Source of the DNA: Burkholderiales bacterium | GTDB taxonomy: Bacteria > Pseudomonadota > Gammaproteobacteria > Burkholderiales > UBA11063 | NCBI GenBank assembly: GCA_019748155.1 | Contig: JAIEPY010000113.1 | Span: 1 to 39,604, forward strand | Direction: 5' to 3' | DNA length: 39,604 nucleotides | Shown: positions 17,824-25,951 of the stretch, piece by piece | How the letters are laid out: each line of letters opens with the position of its first letter | Position numbering within the stretch: the first letter of the stretch is position 1 | Notes under the pieces: model-generated | Seen by the model: the letters and a program-made list of their open reading frames with translations, nothing else | What the model was told of the DNA's origin: nothing | Database searches by the model: none | Program-made: the position numbers and the translations under genes

Positions 17824-19299
17824 CTAAAATCCGGAAAATGGATATTTTTGATAAGTCTCTTCGGTCAAACGATCAAAATCAGCATTAGTAAAGTTTAATT
17901 TAACTGTATGAGTTTGATTGTAATGTTTTTCCAAGGTTGCAGTTAATTTATCCGTAAGTTTAAATGCCTCAGAGATCGCTTCATCAATAAATTGCTGAAT
18001 CAGCTTAACATCATGGGTTTTAGCATATTTTTGTTCCATTTTCGCTTGCTGCTGCGCAATTTTCTGCTGCAATTCATCGTAAGCATTACGCACCAGTGGC
18101 TGGTTATGCTTAAAATCGGTAAATACTAAAGTTTGCAACTTACGGAATTTCCAAAACGCGGATTGCTCATCGGCGAGGTTATTTCCTATGCTATAGCTTG
18201 CTGGGACATCACTGATTCCGAAATAAAATGGAATATATATACCAAGTGACGGCATTCCCATCGCGATATATTCAACGTTAGCAATATTATTATCACCATT
18301 CTTACCCATTACCGTCACATGAGAATTACTTGAACGGAAAACCGAAATCGCACGATATTGTGGTGCCTTATCTGAAATGTATGGATTATATGCTGTTCCC
18401 TGATAATAATTTTCTAGCCCATTCTCGACATCTTGCAAACTTAACTTATGCGTTGGCTTTAAGAAAGTTGGAAACTGACCACTCTCAAACCCTGCTAGAG
18501 GACGATCACTAAACTGATGCTGCAGCGTTGCAATGCGATAATAATTATAACTAATGTCATTATGCATATCACCAGTTGCGGTGTTTATTATCCGCTGATA
18601 ACTAGCACGAAAATCAAATTCGCCACCACTGTAAGCGGCAAAACCATTTTTAACCGCAAAATCAACTATATCCGAAGAACCTTTATACCCATCGGTAAAC
18701 TTACCATCCTTAATTCCTAACCGCTGGATTCTTCCTTGATTCGCAGATACAAAATAAGCATCATCCGGAATGCGTACCGCTGCCCAATGATGTCCGCTAG
18801 CAGTTTCGAGATACCATGCTTCGTTTTTGTCTGCCACTACGATCCCAAAGCCTTCAGCCCCACCCTCTCTCTCAATTCGTTTACCAATTAAATCAATCCC
18901 ATCTGCAGCAGATTTAGCTGCACGCATTACAGGCATTACTACATTAAATTCACTGACACCACTTTTAACAAATGGATCAAAGCTCAATGCTTTGTCACTG
19001 CTGGTAATAGTTTCAGTTGCTGACATTGCTACACCATATTGATTAGTCGCCACCTGTAACATTCCATCACCAGATTCACTATCGTAATACGGTAGTGCGC
19101 TAAATTTTGCACCAGCTGCAGATACTGGATATATTTTTAAATGTTTCGCCCGCGATGGAGAACGAGTATCTGAATTACGCCCAAACATAATTTCGCCGTT
19201 CGCCGATGCAAGTTTACCAACTACGATGGTCGTACAAGCAAATGCATTAGCAATTAGTATGGGTAACATCGCTACGGCTAGTTTATTCTGTATTTTCAT
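17824..19299 (-). CDS. secreted C69-family dipeptidase
   Basis: N-terminal-nucleophile peptidase of the PepD-like C69 family, which releases amino acids from dipeptides. After a signal peptide (MKIQNKLAVAMLPILIANAFA) the mature chain begins with CTTIVVGK, so Cys22 would become the free N-terminal nucleophile. The conserved GEIMFGRNSDT follows. GFGIVVADKNEAWYLETASGHHWAA and YFVSANQGRI are further C69 blocks. 491 residues. The long C-terminal helix region is rich in Gln and Lys. Exported, so it likely acts on peptides in the periplasm or outside. Confidence 0.9.
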   Translation of the reverse strand: MKIQNKLAVAMLPILIANAFACTTIVVGKLASANGEIMFGRNSDTRSPSRAKHLKIYPVSAAGAKFSALPYYDSESGDGMLQVATNQYGVAMSATETITSSDKALSFDPFVKSGVSEFNVVMPVMRAAKSAADGIDLIGKRIEREGGAEGFGIVVADKNEAWYLETASGHHWAAVRIPDDAYFVSANQGRIQRLGIKDGKFTDGYKGSSDIVDFAVKNGFAAYSGGEFDFRASYQRIINTATGDMHNDISYNYYRIATLQHQFSDRPLAGFESGQFPTFLKPTHKLSLQDVENGLENYYQGTAYNPYISDKAPQYRAISVFRSSNSHVTVMGKNGDNNIANVEYIAMGMPSLGIYIPFYFGISDVPASYSIGNNLADEQSAFWKFRKLQTLVFTDFKHNQPLVRNAYDELQQKIAQQQAKMEQKYAKTHDVKLIQQFIDEAISEAFKLTDKLTATLEKHYNQTHTVKLNFTNADFDRLTEETYQKYPFSGF

Positions 19300-19373
19300 T
19301 TATATCTTTCTTAAAAATAATTTTAGATATTTTAACATATTTAGAAGTAGCTATTGTAATGATACCAACGCAT

Positions 19374-19410
19374 TTGACAAATATAAATAAGCACTAAGAT
19401 TGTATTTTGG
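19374..19410 (+). promoter_or_regulatory. candidate promoter for cydAB
   Basis: TTGACA at 19374-19379 is a full -35 consensus in the 198-base gap between the divergent dipeptidase gene and cydA. The downstream -10 is imperfect (TAAGAT at about 15 bases). I found no convincing FNR or ArcA site. Confidence 0.3.
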
Positions 19411-19497
19411 TTATTATAAACTTACTCAATCCAATAGTTGACTAACTAACTGTGTTAATATTCCATGTTAAGAACATATTACTTGGAGAGGTATCAA

Positions 19498-20877
19498 ATG
19501 TTAACTACCTTATTTCTATCTCGGTTGCAGTTTGCTTTCACTATGGCAATTCATATTATATTTCCAGCTTTCTCTATTGGATTAGTAAGCTTTTTAGTAT
19601 TTATGGAAGGTGCTTGGCTAAAAACCAAAAATCCAGTTTATTACCAAATTATTCGCTTCTGGACCAAAGTTTTTGCATTGACCTTTGGAATGGGCGTTGT
19701 GTCAGGCATCGTCATGGAGTTTCAACTGGGCACCAATTGGGCAGGATTTGCCAAACAAGTTGGCTCGGTCTTGGGTCCACTATTCATTTATGAAGTTATG
19801 AGTGCGTTCTTCGTTGAAGCTGGATTTATTGGAATTTTAATCTTTGGCTGGAATAAAGTTGGGGCAAAATTACATTATCTGGCAACAATAATGGTTGCTA
19901 TTGGAACTTTAATTTCAGCTTATTGGATTCTGTCCGCAAACTCATGGATGCAACACCCAATTGCTTATACGCAGTTAGCTGACGGAAAATATATCGCAAC
20001 TGATTGGCTGGCAATCATGTTTAATCCTTATAATTTACCGCGCTATTTGCATATGGTAATGGCAGCATGGCTCACCACGTCTTTTGTAATCATAAGTATT
20101 AGCTCATATTACCTGATTCGCAGCTTGCATATTGAATTTGCTAAAAAATGTTTACGCTTTGCTATAATTGCAGTAATGATTCTAATTCCGATACAGATAT
20201 TTATTGGCGATGTCGCTGGTGTCAATGTCTATAAAGAACAGCCCCTAAAAACTGCCGCAATGGAAGGATTATGGGAAACGGAAAAAGGCGCACCGACTAT
20301 TTTGTTTGCAATTCCATCAAATACCCAGCAAAAAAATTTATTTGAATTTGGTAGTATTCCACACGGCTCGGCAATTTTAAATACTCACCAATATAACGCT
20401 GAACTAATTGGGCTGAAAACGGTTGCACCTGATGAGCAACCAGAAGTATGGTTGGTATTTTTTAGCTTTAGAATTATGGTGGGTTTGGGCTTACTAATGC
20501 TTGGATACGCCATTATTACAAATTTTTTATTGGCTAAAAATAAACTTTATGAAAATAAAAAAATGCTATTCCTAAGTCAATTTATGGCACCAATTGGCTT
20601 TATTGCGCTTTTAACTGGGTGGATAACTGCTGAAGTTGGGCGCCAGCCATGGGCAATTTACGGTTTAGTTCGTACCACCGATGCTGTGTCTAATGTATCT
20701 AAGCATGATGTGATGATTGGGTTTACCTTAATTTTTATTGTTTATGTGATTATTTTTGGTATCTTTTATTTTTACTTTTTAGATAAGACTATTAAAAAAG
20801 GTCCGGCGGACATAGATTCAGTGCAACCATTTAGTTTTATGGGTGGCGGCGCTGAAGAAACAGGAGATAAAAAATGA
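19498..20877 (+). CDS. cydA: cytochrome bd-type quinol oxidase subunit I, CIO type
   Basis: Large subunit of the terminal quinol oxidase that reduces oxygen to water in the inner membrane. The ATG at 19498 is preceded by GGAGAGG, so I prefer it to the in-frame start at 19465. From it, His19 (AIHIIFPAFSIGL) is the high-spin heme ligand. RYLHMVMAAWLTTSF carries the low-spin heme His, and RIMVGLG carries the Met ligand. GRQPWAIYGLVRTTDAVS is the quinol-site signature. 459 residues with a short Q loop places it with the cyanide-insensitive (CioA) type. Operon with cydB and a DUF2474 gene. Confidence 0.94.
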   Translation: MLTTLFLSRLQFAFTMAIHIIFPAFSIGLVSFLVFMEGAWLKTKNPVYYQIIRFWTKVFALTFGMGVVSGIVMEFQLGTNWAGFAKQVGSVLGPLFIYEVMSAFFVEAGFIGILIFGWNKVGAKLHYLATIMVAIGTLISAYWILSANSWMQHPIAYTQLADGKYIATDWLAIMFNPYNLPRYLHMVMAAWLTTSFVIISISSYYLIRSLHIEFAKKCLRFAIIAVMILIPIQIFIGDVAGVNVYKEQPLKTAAMEGLWETEKGAPTILFAIPSNTQQKNLFEFGSIPHGSAILNTHQYNAELIGLKTVAPDEQPEVWLVFFSFRIMVGLGLLMLGYAIITNFLLAKNKLYENKKMLFLSQFMAPIGFIALLTGWITAEVGRQPWAIYGLVRTTDAVSNVSKHDVMIGFTLIFIVYVIIFGIFYFYFLDKTIKKGPADIDSVQPFSFMGGGAEETGDKK

Positions 20878-21878
20878 TTTCATTAGCATTATCTTGGTTG
20901 TTTGTTATTGCCTTTATCATCATAATGTATATCATTCTTGATGGCTTTACTCTTGGCGTTGGATTACTCTTCCCATGGATTAAAGATACCAAGGATAGAG
21001 ATACCATGATTTCAACGGTATTACCAGTATGGGATGGTAATGAAACCTGGCTGGTTTTTGCAGGTGCGGCACTATATGCCGGCTTTCCTGATGCATTTGC
21101 AATTTTAATGTCTGCATTATATTTACCACTAATTTTACTAATTGTTGGCTTACTATTACGTGGGATTTCCTTTGAATTTATCCATAAGGCAAGCAGTAGT
21201 ATACATGTCTGGGAAAAGTGTTTCTTTGCAGGTTCACTAATGGCGGTAATAGCACAAGGCTTGGTCGTCGGAACTTATGTACAAGGATTTACATTTGACT
21301 CGCAAACAGGAGCAGTTATTCCACATCAATGGTTAAATTTATTTAGTGTGTTTTGTGCTGCTGCCATGATTACTGCGTATACGCTTTTAGGCTCAGCTCG
21401 ACTGATTAAAAAAACCAATGGCGCGCTTCAAGAACGTTTCTTTGTTATCTCGGGTAGATTACAGTGGCTATTGTTATTTGCCGTCATCTTTGTTGGTATA
21501 TACTCACCAAACATAATAAACTCTCAGCTTAAAACGTGGTTTACTCTACAAAATTCACCATTTATTGTAATGTTTGTGATTGTCTCGCTTATGCTGATGG
21601 GAATGCACGCCTTTGCAATTAAACAACGGATTGAAAAGCTACCATTCATAACATTGGTGGGTACTTTTATACTAGCTTATATCGGTTTTTTGGCGAGCGA
21701 CCTACCGTATATCGTGCCACATCAAATCACATTCATGCAGGCTAAAGCTGATGATGGAGCACTCATTTTGATGTTATATGGAGCGGCAGTACTATTGCCA
21801 TTATTATTATTTTATACCGCGTATGCTTATCATATATTTTCTGGAAAAGTAGATGAAAACAAAAAAACCGAATACTAA
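20874..21878 (+). CDS. cydB: cytochrome bd-type quinol oxidase subunit II, CIO type
   Basis: Second integral membrane subunit of the oxidase. Starts MISLALSWLFVIAFIIIMYIILDGFTLGVG, with the Asp-Gly-Phe of the conserved first helix, and later has PVWDGNETWLVFAGAALYAGFP, the family signature. About eight hydrophobic segments in 334 residues. Its ATG overlaps the cydA stop (ATGA), so the two are translationally coupled. The cydCD assembly exporter genes are not nearby. Confidence 0.95.
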   Translation: MISLALSWLFVIAFIIIMYIILDGFTLGVGLLFPWIKDTKDRDTMISTVLPVWDGNETWLVFAGAALYAGFPDAFAILMSALYLPLILLIVGLLLRGISFEFIHKASSSIHVWEKCFFAGSLMAVIAQGLVVGTYVQGFTFDSQTGAVIPHQWLNLFSVFCAAAMITAYTLLGSARLIKKTNGALQERFFVISGRLQWLLLFAVIFVGIYSPNIINSQLKTWFTLQNSPFIVMFVIVSLMLMGMHAFAIKQRIEKLPFITLVGTFILAYIGFLASDLPYIVPHQITFMQAKADDGALILMLYGAAVLLPLLLFYTAYAYHIFSGKVDENKKTEY

Positions 21879-21990
21879 GTCAAAACTTAAGCAGCAATTA
21901 GCTTGGTTTGTTGGGATTTATCTGGCTTCGGTATTAGCTTTAGGTATATTTCATCAGTTTAGTAAATGGTTAATTGCTATTCTTAAATAA
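21853..21990 (+). CDS. DUF2474-type small membrane protein of the bd oxidase operon
   Basis: A 45-residue frame starting at an ATG inside the last codons of cydB (26-base overlap) and reading MKTKKPNTKSKLKQQL then AWFVGIYLASVLALGIFHQF, ending WLIAILK. It has a basic N-terminus and a single membrane helix with a leading Trp. Small DUF2474 proteins are known directly after CIO-type cydAB. They correspond to the CydX-like third subunit needed for a stable oxidase. The overlap, the size and the single helix all fit. It is easily missed by gene callers. Confidence 0.85.
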   Translation: MKTKKPNTKSKLKQQLAWFVGIYLASVLALGIFHQFSKWLIAILK

Positions 21991-22116
21991 TGATTACCTT
22001 ACAATCCTACATAGGGCTTTAACCTAACAATAAAAATAATAACTAGGGAAAAACTGACACAACCGTTAAAAGTGGTCTATATAACTTGGTAGGCTATGTT
22101 ACAATAATGTTTCTTA

Positions 22117-22201
22117 AACACCGGGGGTGCTGCTGTAAAAAGTGGCTGAGAAATACCCTTTAAACCTGATCAGGCTAATACCTGCGCAAGGGAGAGTGCT
22201 C
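22117..22201 (+). ncRNA. TPP riboswitch aptamer (THI box)
   Basis: The conserved elements appear in order: GGGGGTGC at the 5' arm, GGCTGAGA, ATACCCTTT, ACCTGATC, GGCTAATACCTGCGCAAGGGAG and a closing GTG. These are the pyrimidine- and pyrophosphate-sensing helices of the TPP aptamer. It lies upstream of a thiamine-precursor transporter operon, as expected for feedback control by TPP. Confidence 0.95.
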
Positions 22202-22256
22202 TTCAGTCTAATCAGACTATCCAAGCTCTGCTCCCTTATAAGTTTTTCTTATAAGG
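22188..22256 (+). promoter_or_regulatory. TPP riboswitch expression platform that hides the ribosome-binding site
   Basis: CCTTATAAG (22234-22242) and CTTATAAGG (22248-22256) form a 9-bp hairpin that buries the AAGGA ribosome-binding site 6 bases before the GTG start at 22264. The competing pairing is AAGGGAG (22188-22194, part of the aptamer) with CTCCCTT (22231-22237). So bound TPP should free the hairpin to close (off), and unbound aptamer should open it (on). There is no T run after the hairpin beyond its loop, so control looks translational rather than by termination. Confidence 0.7.
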
Positions 22257-22263
22257 AACATAA

Positions 22264-22827
22264 GTGACTAAACACCTTACACTCAGCGAAACTGTATTTT
22301 TAACTGTAATGGCAACTGCGATGGGCGTTGCATGGTGGGCATATTCAATTATCTACGATATAATTTCACCACTATTAAAAACCTTTGCGCTTAGTGGTTT
22401 ACTCGAAGGCGTTTGGCAAATGGGTGGGATCTTCTTTGCCTATATTATTCGAAAACCCGGTAGCGCATTTTTAGGGGCAGTAATTGCAGCCGCTGTTGAA
22501 GGGTTAATTTCACAATGGGGATTTTCAGCGTTACTCTCTGGGATTTGTCAGGGTTTGCCGGTGGAGCTACTTTTTTTGGCAACTGCTTATAAAGTTTGGA
22601 ATAAGTTTAATTGTGCACTGGCAGGTACGCTTTCGGCATTGGGTGGCTATAGCATCACCTACTTCTGGTACGGCTACGGCTCATTTAGTTTGAATTTCAA
22701 CCTGATTAATCTTGGCTGTAACCTAGTATCAGGCGCTATCTTTGGCGGTTTATTTGCGCGTTATCTTGCTAATCGCCTTGCTGCTTCAGGTGTGTTAAAT
22801 CAATTTCGTATTTGTGCCGACAAATAA
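22264..22827 (+). CDS. ykoE: ECF transporter S component, YkoE-like (thiamine precursor)
   Basis: Substrate-binding membrane subunit of an energy-coupling-factor importer. Several hydrophobic helices in 187 residues. WWAYSIIYDIISPLLK near the N-terminus and EGVWQMGGIFFAYIIRKPGSAFLG match YkoE, the S component linked to hydroxymethylpyrimidine/thiamine uptake. The GTG start follows AAGGA. Placed behind a TPP riboswitch and followed by its ATPase and T component in the order known for ykoEDC. The exact ligand (thiamine or its pyrimidine moiety) is inferred. Confidence 0.87.
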   Translation: MTKHLTLSETVFLTVMATAMGVAWWAYSIIYDIISPLLKTFALSGLLEGVWQMGGIFFAYIIRKPGSAFLGAVIAAAVEGLISQWGFSALLSGICQGLPVELLFLATAYKVWNKFNCALAGTLSALGGYSITYFWYGYGSFSLNFNLINLGCNLVSGAIFGGLFARYLANRLAASGVLNQFRICADK

Positions 22828-22829
22828 CC

Positions 22830-24185
22830 ATGTCAATACCAATTTATCAAGTTGAAAATTTTGGTTTTAATTATCCGCAAAGCCACTACAATCTAAAACT
22901 TAATGGCAAATTTACGATCAACCAAGGTGAATGCATTTTAATTCAAGGAGCTTCTGGCAGCGGTAAATCCACATTACTCGCGGCACTCAAGGGGCTAATC
23001 CCCCATCTAATAAATGGCAAGTTAAGCGGCAAAATTATCTTTAATCACCAAGACATTACAACTTTTAATGAAAAACAATTACTCGGCATTGGCTACCTAC
23101 AACAAAATCCAGATAGCCAACTAATTTGCAGCGATGTCTATAGCGAGCTGGCATTTGGCCTCGAAAATCAAGGTTTTACAGCAAGTGAGATCGAAAGTAA
23201 GATCACTAGGATAGCTCAAGATTTTAAGCTCGATAATCTACTAACCTACCAGCTTAATCAACTATCTGGTGGTGAAAAACAAAAAGTAAATTTACTGGCT
23301 ATTTTGCTTATGCAGCCGCAGGTTTTACTCCTCGATGAACCAACTGCATTTCTTGATCCTGAATCAGCACATGAGATTATTATGATGCTCCAACAGTATA
23401 TTCAGCACTCGACTGTGGTTATAGTTGAACACAATCACTATTATTTGCGAAACATCATTAGTCGTGTCATTAACATCAGTAATGACGGACAAATTAGCGA
23501 ACAAAGTTCTGAACAATCCATCTGGAATCAAACTTTACCAAAATTAAAATCAGCTGGTGATTCTAAGCAGACTAAGCAAGCACTAATAGAACTGCGTCAA
23601 CTTAATTTTGCGTACTCCAATAATCGAAAATTATTAAACAATCTCAATTTAACTATAAATTCTGGTGAAATAATTGCAATTACTGGTAAAAATGGTAGCG
23701 GTAAATCAAGCTTACTTAAATTAATCGCAGGAATTATCAAAACACCGGGGCAAATATTTTGGCAACAGCAAGATATTGCTACAATCAACTATCAAAGATT
23801 ATGGTCATATCTTACCCTACTCTGGCAAAATCCCGAAGCGCATTTTATCTATAATAGCGTAGATGAAGAATTAGAACAGAATAATAAAATATTAGCTCTA
23901 TTTAACTTGGTTCCACAACGTGCGCAGAATCCATACAGTTTGTCTGAAGGACAAAAACGCAGATTATCATTAGCAATTGCGCTTAACCTACACCCGCAGC
24001 TAATTTTACTGGATGAACCAACCTTTGGGCAAGATTATGAGCATAAATTACAATTAGCACAATTAATTATGCAACTAAAAAATCAAGGGATGAGTTTTGT
24101 CATGGTAAGTCACGATCAGGATTTTATTGATGCCATTGCCGACCGCCGTTATCATCTGGCTGGTGGAGAGTTAAGCTTATGCTAA
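22830..24185 (+). CDS. ykoD: ECF transporter ATPase, two fused ABC domains, YkoD-like
   Basis: Energy-coupling ATPase with two nucleotide-binding domains in one chain. Domain 1: Walker A GASGSGKST, signature LSGGEKQK, Walker B VLLLDEPTAFLDPE. Domain 2: Walker A GKNGSGKSS, signature LSEGQKRR, Walker B LILLDEPTFG. The second signature has Glu for the usual first Gly, and the second domain ends its Walker B in FGQD. 451 residues from the ATG at 22830, two bases after the ykoE stop. An earlier in-frame TTG at 22812 is less likely. Confidence 0.92.
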   Translation: MSIPIYQVENFGFNYPQSHYNLKLNGKFTINQGECILIQGASGSGKSTLLAALKGLIPHLINGKLSGKIIFNHQDITTFNEKQLLGIGYLQQNPDSQLICSDVYSELAFGLENQGFTASEIESKITRIAQDFKLDNLLTYQLNQLSGGEKQKVNLLAILLMQPQVLLLDEPTAFLDPESAHEIIMMLQQYIQHSTVVIVEHNHYYLRNIISRVINISNDGQISEQSSEQSIWNQTLPKLKSAGDSKQTKQALIELRQLNFAYSNNRKLLNNLNLTINSGEIIAITGKNGSGKSSLLKLIAGIIKTPGQIFWQQQDIATINYQRLWSYLTLLWQNPEAHFIYNSVDEELEQNNKILALFNLVPQRAQNPYSLSEGQKRRLSLAIALNLHPQLILLDEPTFGQDYEHKLQLAQLIMQLKNQGMSFVMVSHDQDFIDAIADRRYHLAGGELSLC

Positions 24186-24883
24186 GCAATAAATTCCATC
24201 CGCTTAATTTTATTGTCTTGCCTTTGCTGGGAATAATCGCAATTTTCTGTGCCACTCACATTATACAGTATGGCTTAATCTTTGCCATAATGTTGCTCAA
24301 CTTTAGCTTGCTATGTAAAAAGCCACAGTTTAAGATTATGTTATGGTTCAACTTAAGCCTTATTCCTGCATTATTAGCATTATTTATTAGTAGCTATTTT
24401 TTTGCCTCAGATAATGAGCTTAGTAATTATGCCTTAAGCAGTCAGGCACAAAGCAAACTCTGGTTTTCTGCCACACTGGCTATGAGACTATATCTGCTAT
24501 CACTAGTCTCAGTTAGCTTTATGCTCCATCTTCCACAAGAACAACTTATTTTGGATTTAATTCAGCGTAAAATAGTACGGGTAAAAATTGGTTACTCATT
24601 TTTAGCTGTATTCAATGCTTTTGCATTCATGAAGCAGGAATTTACGCGCATTCAGATTGCATACAAAATGCGTTTTCGTAAAAAATGGCTATCACCACAA
24701 ATTTTGATGCCACTTCTGGTTGCCGCAGCTCGTTATGCCCACCATTTAAGTATCAGCATGTACACCCGTGGAATTAATCAAGAGCGTAGTTATCATCAGC
24801 CAAAAATTAATTTTACTTATTACGATTTAGCAATAGTATTGCTTAATATCACAATTTTAAGTGCAGTTATTTTTGCGAAATAA
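24179..24883 (+). CDS. ykoC: ECF transporter T component, YkoC-like
   Basis: Transmembrane scaffold (EcfT/CbiQ family) that couples the ATPases to the S component. N-terminal hydrophobic helices are followed by the cytoplasmic coupling region. SMYTRGINQERSYH near residue 197 corresponds to the conserved Ala/Ser-x-x-x-Arg-Gly coupling motif. 234 residues. The start overlaps ykoD by 7 bases. Its 3' end overlaps the convergent replication-initiator gene by 27 bases. Confidence 0.9.
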   Translation: MLSNKFHPLNFIVLPLLGIIAIFCATHIIQYGLIFAIMLLNFSLLCKKPQFKIMLWFNLSLIPALLALFISSYFFASDNELSNYALSSQAQSKLWFSATLAMRLYLLSLVSVSFMLHLPQEQLILDLIQRKIVRVKIGYSFLAVFNAFAFMKQEFTRIQIAYKMRFRKKWLSPQILMPLLVAAARYAHHLSISMYTRGINQERSYHQPKINFTYYDLAIVLLNITILSAVIFAK

Positions 24884-25699
24884 AAACTCGATAAACATAA
24901 CTTTACGATTCACTTTGTGCTCAACTAAATCAATACAGATATCAGACTTTAGATTGATCTCATGCAATGCAATATTTAAAACCTTGCGCTTGAAATTACT
25001 ATAAATCTCATAAGTACCGCTCTCAATTCCCAACATCTCTTTTATTTCTGTCAAATTAAATTTCAGGCTAGAGGTATTTTTATCATAGTTGGTAATAATC
25101 ATATCATAAATCAAGTTTGAATAACTTGAGGTAAAGCTTGCCGAATATTTCCAGCGCCCGCCGATATACTGCTGCTTAATATATAGAATAAAAGGAATTA
25201 AGCGATAACTTACTTCAATAATAATCTGCTTATTATTTCGGTTATAACTGTATGCCGAAATAAAAGTTGTTGCTTCAAAGTCTTCAATCTCACCATTTTG
25301 AGCCAGACGCTGCGTGCTCAATGTCCTATTACAAAAATCTTCCAAGAGATTAAGCAAATCAAGTTTACTAATATTAGGAATAAATCTGGTTAAAACTGGA
25401 AAACTACTTTGAATTACTTTATTTTGCTTATTGATAAAGCTATTTTGATCACTACTTTTAATGTGCTTCATAATAAATGCCATTAAAGTAATATGTGCCG
25501 ATGTCTGGAGGTATTTATAGCTAGATGTTGTCACCCCATCTGGATGAGTAACTACCCGAATTGCCGCAATCATGTAATAAAACTCGTAAAAAAACATTAA
25601 GAAAAAATCCGCAAACATCGAATACTTATTGTATAATCTTGGTATCGGATACTTATTCACCATCATTGGTATTAGATGTTTAACTTCCTGAGCTAACAC
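24857..25699 (-). CDS. plasmid-type replication initiator, Rep_3 family
   Basis: 280 residues, GTG start at 25699 with no clear ribosome-binding site; ATGs at 25666 or 25663 are alternatives. The C-terminal winged-helix half has SSYSNLIYDMIITNYDK, FNLTEIKEMLGI, YSNFKRKVLNIALHEIN and a following strand, the usual order for the second DNA-binding domain of RepB/RepE-type initiators (Rep_3). Such proteins bind iterons at plasmid origins. Here the gene lies among chromosomal genes with no partition or mobilisation genes beside it. It could be a relic of an integrated plasmid or a protein adapted to another DNA-binding role. The function as an initiator is inferred. Confidence 0.78.
   Translation of the reverse strand: MLAQEVKHLIPMMVNKYPIPRLYNKYSMFADFFLMFFYEFYYMIAAIRVVTHPDGVTTSSYKYLQTSAHITLMAFIMKHIKSSDQNSFINKQNKVIQSSFPVLTRFIPNISKLDLLNLLEDFCNRTLSTQRLAQNGEIEDFEATTFISAYSYNRNNKQIIIEVSYRLIPFILYIKQQYIGGRWKYSASFTSSYSNLIYDMIITNYDKNTSSLKFNLTEIKEMLGIESGTYEIYSNFKRKVLNIALHEINLKSDICIDLVEHKVNRKVMFIEFLFRKNNCT
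25638..25652. repeat. copy 1 of a 15-base repeat, inside the rep gene
   Basis: CTTGGTATCGGATAC, identical to 25834-25848, lies within the first codons of the Rep_3 gene. A weaker relative, TTGGTATTAGAT, follows at 25667-25678, 28 bases on. Together they resemble iterons or operator copies. Confidence 0.55.
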
Positions 25700-25833
25700 C
25701 TAAAAATACACAACAAGATGATTATAGCATAAGTACTACATCAGCACCACTAGGATTTGATAATTCATCAGTATACGGCTGTTGTATTTCGATAATTACA
25801 AACACAATAATAGTGAGTATCCGTTAGACAGAC

Positions 25834-25849
25834 CTTGGTATCGGATACC
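25834..25849. promoter_or_regulatory. copy 2 of the repeat, a palindromic operator or iteron candidate
   Basis: CTTGGTATCGGATACC contains the 13-base palindrome GGTATC-G-GATACC. A partial inverted copy GTATCCG is at 25818-25824. The site lies between the divergent Rep_3 and dehydrogenase/KAS III fusion genes, about 135 bases from the former and 103 from the latter. A dimeric regulator, perhaps Rep itself, could bind here. Confidence 0.5.
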
Positions 25850-25951
25850 TTTTATTGTACTGTGCGCCACAAGCACTAATCATCCAGTAGAAATAATGCC
25901 TGACTGATTCGTGTAAAACCAACAACCAAATTTTAAGAGAGATTGAATTGA

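Noticed and set aside
19452-19793. 113-residue plus-strand frame overlapping the start of cydA
   Set aside because: Out-of-frame shadow of cydA, with no family resemblance and no ribosome-binding site of its own.
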